Part shown: positions 58,498 through 64,000 of the stretch, in pieces
Position numbering within the stretch: position 1 is the stretch's first letter
Layout of the letters: each line of letters opens with the position of its first letter
NCBI GenBank assembly: GCA_032622095.1
Contig: CP136065.1
Coordinates: 247,007,474-247,071,473 of the forward strand
Length of the DNA: 64,000 bases
Source: Siphonodentalium dalli
Taxonomy: Eukaryota; Mollusca; Scaphopoda; Gadilida; Siphonodentaliidae
Reading direction: 5' to 3'
Notes under the pieces: model-generated
Told to the model about the DNA's origin: nothing
What the model saw: the letters and a program-made list of their open reading frames with translations, nothing else
Databases searched by the model: none
Program-made: the position numbers and the translations under genes

Positions 58498-58938
58498 AAT
58501 GCATTTATAAATATCTACAGAAATTTCTCGATGAAAACAAACTCCTATCATCTTACCAAGCTGGTTTTATGCGCAATGACTCAACAGTTTTCCAACTTAC
58601 CGAAATATATGACATATATGTCGATCACTAGACGACGGAAAAGAGGTCCGGTGTATATTCTGCGACATAAATAAAGCGTTCGATAAAGTCTGGCACCGTG
58701 GCCTCTTGAACAAACTGACGAAAATTTATACAAGAGGAAACTTGTATAACTTAATGAAATCGTATCTTGAATGCAGGCAGCAACAAGTTGTCATAGACGG
58801 CACACACTCGGAATTACAAGATGTAAATAAAATAACCACCGTTGTCCCACTTCTGTTTTTAATTTATATTAATGATATAACCAAAAATATAAGGTGCAAC
58901 ACTCGTCTATTTGTTGATGACACCTCTATTTCCACAGG

Positions 58939-59133
58939 GGCCTGTAACGCGCTCCGTTGTCCGCCCCCCCCCCTTGCGCTGCCCATATACGCCGCCGCTA
59001 TATGCGCGCCTGCTTCACGCTAATGGTATAATAATATTATTATACCATTAGCGTGAAGCAGGCGCGTATATAGCAGCGGCGTATATGGGCAGCGCAAAGG
59101 GGGGGGGGGGCGGACGGCGAAGCGCGTTACAGG
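58939..59133. mobile_element. GC-rich perfect fold-back inserted in the LINE
   Basis: GGCCTGTAACGCGCTCCG, then CCGCCCCCCCCCC, then CCCATATACGCCGCCGCTAT, then CTTCACGCTAATGGTATAAT meet at ATATTATTAT and return as almost exact complements. The LINE frame resumes after it. Its GC content contrasts sharply with its surroundings. Confidence 0.8.
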
Positions 59134-59785
59134 CCCATGTGCTATTTCTTACTATTGAAGACCCCACTATGGCCGCAAAACTAATCAACGATGACCTCGA
59201 AACTCTCATGTGTTGGGCATAAGAATGGCTTGTAAAATTCAATCCCTGAAAACGGAATCTCTCTTAATCTCCAGGAAAGAAACACCAGTATAGGCCCTAT
59301 ATCGTCCACACCTGACCATGGGAACCGCGACAATAATGTTGAGGTTCACAGCCATAAACATCTGCTCATGGGGTATCCACATCATGCAGATCTATCCTTA
59401 ATAATTGACAAAGCATGGAGTCGAGTAAATCTAGTACGTAAACACACATACAGGCTAAGCAGAGTATCAATCATCCAAGGTACCAATCGTCTTGTTTCCG
59501 ATTATCTTAGTGATGACATTGAAAATGTTCAATATGAAATGGCCCGAATAGTAACAGGTACAACTATTAGTACGAGTAACGCGCGTCTTTTATCAGAAAC
59601 TGGCTGGGAACTCCTCTCCTCACGTCGTACAAAACACAAGCTATGCCATTTTTTTTAAATGAGGCCCCAGCATTACTATAATTATGATCTTTTCTTTCCT
59701 TCCCGTCCGACCCCCCCCCCCCCCCTTACACTTAATGAAGAGCGGGCACGAAACAAAAACAAAAATATTTTTCTATTATATAAAA

Positions 59786-60654
59786 CTAGCAGATTTATAA
59801 TAGCCCGCCATTGTCGGGATTCGTCCCATGGTTTTGTTACAGAACGCCCGGGCTATATAGGAATTTATTTGCCAGAAACATGACTATATGAGCGTATATG
59901 CGCAAGGACACGGGCGCATGCGAAATTGACCCGATTTGACCTTGAAGTGACCATTTTGATGGTCAAGGTTAGGTCGGGGTCACGATTTGACCCGTCCAAT
60001 ACACTCCCCGGACAAAAGTATCCTAGATATCAAATTTCATCGACATCCACCAGTTTTACCCGATTTGACCTTCAATTGACAATTTTGAAGGCCAAGGTCA
60101 GGTCGTGGTCAAGATTTGACCCGTCCAAAACACTCCCCGGACAAAAGTACCAACAGCTATCAAATTTCGTCGAAATCCGCCAGTTTTACCCGATTTGACC
60201 TTCAATTGACCATTTATGAAGGTCAAGGTCAGGTCGGGGTAATAATTTGACCCGTCCAAAACACTCCCCGGACAAAATCACCCCATGTATCAAATTTCGT
60301 CGAAATCCGCCAGTTTTACCCGATTTGACATTCAATTGGCCATTTTGAAGGGCAAGGTCAGGTCATGGTCATGATTTGACCCGTCCAATACACTCCCGGA
60401 CAAAACAATCCCCGGACAAAAGTACCCCTAGGTATAAAATTTCGTCGAAATCCGCCAGTTTTACCCGATTTGACCTTGAATTGACCATTTTTAAGGTCAA
60501 TGTCAGGTCGGGGTCACGATTTGACACGTCCATAACACTTCCCGGACAAAAGTACACCTAGGTAGCAAGTTTGGGCTCAATCGAGTCAATCGGTAGAGGC
60601 GTTTTCGAGTCTATAAAGGACAAATATATATAGAGTCTCAAAATATATAATAGA
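59786..60654 (-). mobile_element. Helitron, minus strand, with 130-bp internal repeats
   Basis: On the minus strand it begins TCTATTATATATTTTGAGAC (60654) and ends with hairpin CCCGACAATGGCGGG and TATAAATCTGCTAG (59786). Inside are about five tandem units of about 130 bp (landmark CACTCCCCGGACAAAAGTA near 60001, 60130, 60261, 60400, 60535) that include GACCTTGA-type phrases. It is related to, but distinct from, the other two families. Confidence 0.75.
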
Positions 60655-61493
60655 TACGAGTTCGACGACAAGTAATATGTTCAAGTGACTCACAACTTCA
60701 CAAGTGACTCTCAAGTAAATAAAGCCTATATTTGTAAACAAACATTGCAAATAATGTTATTGGGACGAAAAATCGCAAGACTTGTTCCATAATTTTATGA
60801 TGATATGATTGATAGAACAAACTACTATTATGATGGTCGTGTCGTTATTTGTTTAAAATACCTGTCAATTGACATATACGTACCCGTTCCCTAATTAAAA
60901 TCAACATATTTCTATAACTTTAGTGGACTTCCGCGAATTCGGCGACCTCCGCGAATAGACGTCCGCAAATAGCTAGCGACCTACTGCGAATTGTCACAAC
61001 CGGAAAAAAAACATTATCTATTTATAAAATGACCAGCAGAGAACCACAGCTTTCTAAAATATGTACCACACTATACACCCGATGGGTGTTAATTAAAGGG
61101 ATGAGCATGTGTCATTGTCGGCAAAGTTTGACATAAATTTTAACAATATGTTAGCTAGATTCTATGACAATTCCGGCGGCCGAGATTTTTTTATGCGGCT
61201 GGCGTTAGAAATAATATGGCTGGCGGCGGCTTGTGGCGTGCGATGGCGGCTTCGGGCTCTAATTTTAAGCCAAAGTAATAATTCTGGTTCCAATGAGTTG
61301 GGAATTCGCGCTCAACCACTCCCTCGTATGTATTTAGCTGCTGTACATATGTACACACCACACTGTTTTTACTCGAAAGACGTTATCCTAAATGGATGGA
61401 TTGATAAAGAGAAGAAGAAGAAATACACAGTGACAGAACACGTTTTTTAGCAGCCTTAGTCTGAGCGGAGATCGAGTCCACCTTGAGTCATTA
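60655..61493. other. Region upstream of GARS, no gene
   Basis: It contains CG-containing phrases (GGCGACCTCCGCGAATAGAC, 60940-60990) but no TATA box is evident. A 113-codon frame at 61109-61450 lacks any family or splice support. The GARS promoter should lie here. Confidence 0.4.
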
Positions 61494-61547
61494 ATGATGC
61501 AACGTGGTTAGTCGCTAATGAAATTAATCAACGTGGCCAGTCGCTGA
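61494..61547 (+). promoter_or_regulatory. Two upstream ORFs before the GARS start
   Basis: An ATG at 61494 opens a five-codon frame ending TAG at 61509. An ATG at 61518 opens a nine-codon frame whose TGA (61545-61547) overlaps the A of the main ATG, giving TGATG. The 61518 and 61547 starts lie in the two copies of a 23-base near-duplicate (61500-61522 and 61529-61551). If transcription starts upstream, these could tune the choice of the mitochondrial or cytosolic start. Upstream-ORF control is described for human GARS1; here it is inference. Confidence 0.45.
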
Positions 61548-63748
61548 TGAAAGAGTTTGCAAGAGTTGTTTTCAAACATACCTGTATTATTTTGAAAGTC
61601 AACCTATTTATCAAAAGATCGTTCTCATTTACCGCGACTAGACGAATAAAAACAAGAACAGAAGGCTGGGGCACGAAAAAAGCCAGAGAAAAACGAAGAA
61701 TACAACTGTTCCAAATGGCTGACCAGGATATGGAAGCAATATTGGAGCCCTTTAGGAAATCTGTGAAAGAGCAGGGTGATATTGTGAAATGCCTAAAAGC
61801 TGACAAGGCTCCTGAGGTTGATGTGAAGAAAGCAGTTGCAGAACTCAAACACCGAAAGAAGAAACTTGAAGATAGGGAGCTGCAGCTTGCACCAAAAGAC
61901 GATTTTGACAGATCAAAGCTGGAAGATCTTCTCAAGCAAAGGTTCTTCTATGACCAATCATTTGCTATATATGGAGGGGTAAACGGACTCTATGATTTTG
62001 GTCCAATGGGATGTGCTGTTAAGGCTAATATGCTGCAGGCTTGGCGTAGCTTCTTCATATTAGAGGAGAACATGCTGGAGATAGACAGTGCTATTCTAAC
62101 GCCAGAAACTGTTCTCAACGCATCAGGTCACACAGAGAGGTTTCAGGATTGGATGGTAAAAGATTTGAAGAATGGAGAATGCTTTAGGGCTGACCACCTT
62201 GTTGCAGGTTACTTCGAAAAATTGTTGGTTGATAAAAAAGCCAGTGATGAAAAGAAAGGAGAAGCCAAAAAACTCATTCCCATGATCGATAACATGAAAA
62301 AAGAAGATCTTGGTGAAGTAATAAAGAAATTTGGAATGAAATCACCAGTCAGTGGCAATGACATATCTGAACCTATAGAATTCAATCTCATGTTTGGTAC
62401 ATCAATAGGTCCCACAGGACAACTCAAAGGATTTTTACGACCAGAAACTGCCCAGGGCATCTTCGTAAATTTCAAGAGACTTCTTGACTTCAATCAAGGA
62501 AAATTACCATTTGCGTGTGCACAGATAGGCAGCGCCTTTAGAAACGAGATTTCTCCTCGATCCGGTCTCCTCAGGGTCAGGGAGTTCACTATGGCTGAAA
62601 TTGAGCACTTTTGTGATCCATCAAACAAGGACCATCCCAAATTTTTATCAATTGCTGATATAGAGGTCAATTTGTATTCTGCTTCTAACCAAATGGAAGG
62701 AAGATGTCCTCAGAAGCTGAAAATAGGAGAGGCTGTGAAAGAGAAACTCATCGCTAATGAAACTCTTGGATATTACATGGGCCGAATACACCTATTTCTA
62801 GTCAAAATTGGCATTGACCCAGATAAATTACGTTTTCGACAACATATGTCAAATGAAATGGCTCACTACGCATGTGACTGCTGGGATGCGGAGTGCAAAA
62901 CATCTTACGGATGGATTGAGTGTATTGGCTGTGCTGATAGATCTGCTTATGATTTAACACAGCATTCTAAAGCCACCGGGGCTCGCCTTGTTGCAGAAAG
63001 AAAACTTCCTCAACCTATTACAGTAGATGTTGTAGAATGTGTTCCACAGATGAAACTTCTTGGAAAAGCATTTAAAAAAGAAGCACAGTCAATAAATTCA
63101 CACTTGAATCATTTGTCCTCAGAAGAAATGGCTAATCTCGAGAAATCCATCTCAGAAACAGGATCTGTTGAAGTCTCAGTTAATGACAAAACATATGAGC
63201 TCAAGTCTGACATGGTACAGATTAAACGATATCAGAGAACTGACTATGTTGAAGAATATACTCCATCTGTGATTGAGCCTTCATTTGGTGTTGGCCGGAT
63301 CATGTACTCATTGTTTGAACATAACTACAGAATACGTGAAGGTGATGAACAGCGCACGTATCTTTCACTGCCAGCTATTGTAGCTCCATATAAGTGCTCT
63401 CTTCTACCACTGAGCAATAATCCAGACTTCCAGCCTCATATAAAGTCTCTGTCTGAAGGTCTACGAATGTTAGACATCTCACATAAGATTGATGACAGTA
63501 GTGGATCAATTGGTCGGCGGTACGCCAGAACAGACCAGATTGCCATACCATATGGAATTACTGTTGACTTTGATACACTTAAGGGACCACACACAGCAAC
63601 ATTGAGAGAGAGGGATACCTTCAAACAAGTTCGTGTACTGGTTGATGAACTGCCAGCAATAGTTCGAGATCTGGCTGTTGGAAAGAGGACATGGGAAGAT
63701 GTAGTAAACAATTACCCTGTGTTTGAACGGCAGGAAGCTACTAAATAA
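61547..63748 (+). CDS. GARS1: Glycyl-tRNA synthetase, mitochondrial/cytosolic, intronless
   Basis: The 733-residue class II synthetase charges tRNA-Gly with glycine using ATP. Residues 1-56 are basic and hydroxyl-rich ([10 protein letters not shown]) and look like a mitochondrial presequence. Residues 58-115 are a WHEP tRNA-binding domain. The catalytic core follows, with [12 protein letters not shown] near 192, motif 2 [10 protein letters not shown] at 331-340 leading to RVREF, and motif 3 [10 protein letters not shown] at 577-586. The metazoan-type insertions are present, and the anticodon-binding domain is about 605-725 ([13 protein letters not shown] at 651). A second ATG at codon 57 (61715) sits in a strong CCAAATGG context, while the first ATG is weak, matching the two-start scheme known for GARS1. 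Length and domains are normal and nothing is broken. The lack of introns in an animal GARS is odd and suggests an expressed retrocopy or full intron loss. Confidence 0.96.
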   Translation: MKEFARVVFKHTCIILKVNLFIKRSFSFTATRRIKTRTEGWGTKKAREKRRIQLFQMADQDMEAILEPFRKSVKEQGDIVKCLKADKAPEVDVKKAVAELKHRKKKLEDRELQLAPKDDFDRSKLEDLLKQRFFYDQSFAIYGGVNGLYDFGPMGCAVKANMLQAWRSFFILEENMLEIDSAILTPETVLNASGHTERFQDWMVKDLKNGECFRADHLVAGYFEKLLVDKKASDEKKGEAKKLIPMIDNMKKEDLGEVIKKFGMKSPVSGNDISEPIEFNLMFGTSIGPTGQLKGFLRPETAQGIFVNFKRLLDFNQGKLPFACAQIGSAFRNEISPRSGLLRVREFTMAEIEHFCDPSNKDHPKFLSIADIEVNLYSASNQMEGRCPQKLKIGEAVKEKLIANETLGYYMGRIHLFLVKIGIDPDKLRFRQHMSNEMAHYACDCWDAECKTSYGWIECIGCADRSAYDLTQHSKATGARLVAERKLPQPITVDVVECVPQMKLLGKAFKKEAQSINSHLNHLSSEEMANLEKSISETGSVEVSVNDKTYELKSDMVQIKRYQRTDYVEEYTPSVIEPSFGVGRIMYSLFEHNYRIREGDEQRTYLSLPAIVAPYKCSLLPLSNNPDFQPHIKSLSEGLRMLDISHKIDDSSGSIGRRYARTDQIAIPYGITVDFDTLKGPHTATLRERDTFKQVRVLVDELPAIVRDLAVGKRTWEDVVNNYPVFERQEATK

Positions 63749-64000
63749 CTAAAAAAAAATTAATTGGGCCTCATGACATTTGCATTGATGATTCTTTCAC
63801 AATACTTTCTTAATACAGCATTTGCATTGATGATTCTTTCATATAGTCTGATTCAAACTCCCATGAGGGTGTCTGCAACTTGCTGGTCATATGCATTAAT
63901 TGAAGCTGATCATTTATAGGTATAGATGGGGTATTAGTAATTGCCACAAGGTCCGATCACATTTGTAGTCAGCTTGTCAGACAGGTCATAAGTGTGGTTA
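63749..64000. other. Region downstream of GARS
   Basis: Nine A's occur seven bases after the stop (63753-63761), and CATTTGCATTGATGATTCTTT is repeated at 63777 and 63820. No AATAAA is seen before the window ends. Confidence 0.45.

Larger units (their letters stand above)
56190..59660 (+). mobile_element. LINE ORF2 (RT) interrupted by two later insertions
   Basis: The linker (EKANAFNSYFCNIS), RT pieces (KSSGPDRISPRVLK, WKRSHVTPIFKSGD, SNYRPISLLSCISKVYE) run to 56707. After a pearl-like insertion the frame resumes with YLQKFLDENKLLSSYQAGF, PLLFLIYINDI and LFVDDTSIS (an FVDD form of the YADD box). After a fold-back insertion comes AKLINDDLETLMCWA, then the C-terminal part (RIVTGTTIS, ETGWELLSSRRTKHKL). 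There are several stops and frame changes. The LINE is long dead. Confidence 0.8.

Noticed and set aside
61109-61450. 113-codon frame just upstream of GARS
   Set aside because: No family or splice support; ends in a low-complexity lysine run.
61547-63748. GARS as a dead processed copy
   Set aside because: The frame is complete with all motifs and two well-placed starts, so it looks functional; intronless status is reported separately.
1-64000. LTR retrotransposon, retrovirus-like or Polinton element
   Set aside because: No long direct terminal repeats, gag/pol/integrase or capsid frames were seen; RT matches are of the LINE type.

Overview
The window reads as nuclear DNA of a marine invertebrate, most likely a lophotrochozoan and probably a mollusc. 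The grounds are GT-AG introns of 1 to 15 kb, a TTAGGG-type interstitial telomeric tract, very dense non-autonomous DNA transposons, and elements with a core of about 160-bp tandem repeats next to an ACGG-like microsatellite, an arrangement known from bivalve 'pearl' and Helentron-related elements. The species is not certain. No prokaryotic, organellar, tRNA or rRNA gene was recognised, and no LTR or retrovirus-like element was seen.

Two genes are well supported. At the right end, on the plus strand, lies a complete and intronless glycyl-tRNA synthetase (61547-63748) with two candidate starts, one giving a mitochondrial presequence and one the cytosolic WHEP-first form. Across the left three quarters, on the minus strand, a large gene of at least 11 coding exons runs from a start codon at 49048 down to 4830 and probably beyond. 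Its exons were joined by hand from splice sites, and the intron phases agree at all ten junctions, including a 26-nt microexon. The product begins with an acidic, serine-rich and basic region followed by helical, TPR-like repeats. I do not recognise the family. A possible first exon of another plus-strand gene lies at 53938-54039.

The rest is mobile and tandem DNA. It includes at least six families of TTAA-flanked, piggyBac-like MITEs; a 3.8-kb hAT element with 8-bp target duplications; a 414-bp element, also with 8-bp duplications; Helitrons with TC/CTAG ends, two of them abutting; pearl/Helentron-like elements; fold-back elements; and LINE pieces that carry nested insertions.

The most unusual pattern is that several minisatellites in the large gene are built from its own splice junctions. 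Arrays of 25, 46 and 51 bp each contain an exon end plus the 5' splice site, repeated into the intron. Three other exons have one to a few extra copies of an end, two of them including the 3' splice site. Intron 17849-20826 consists almost wholly of two tandem arrays. A further notable spot is a telomere-repeat tract with a 20-bp satellite sitting inside a broken fold-back transposon near 22.2 kb.
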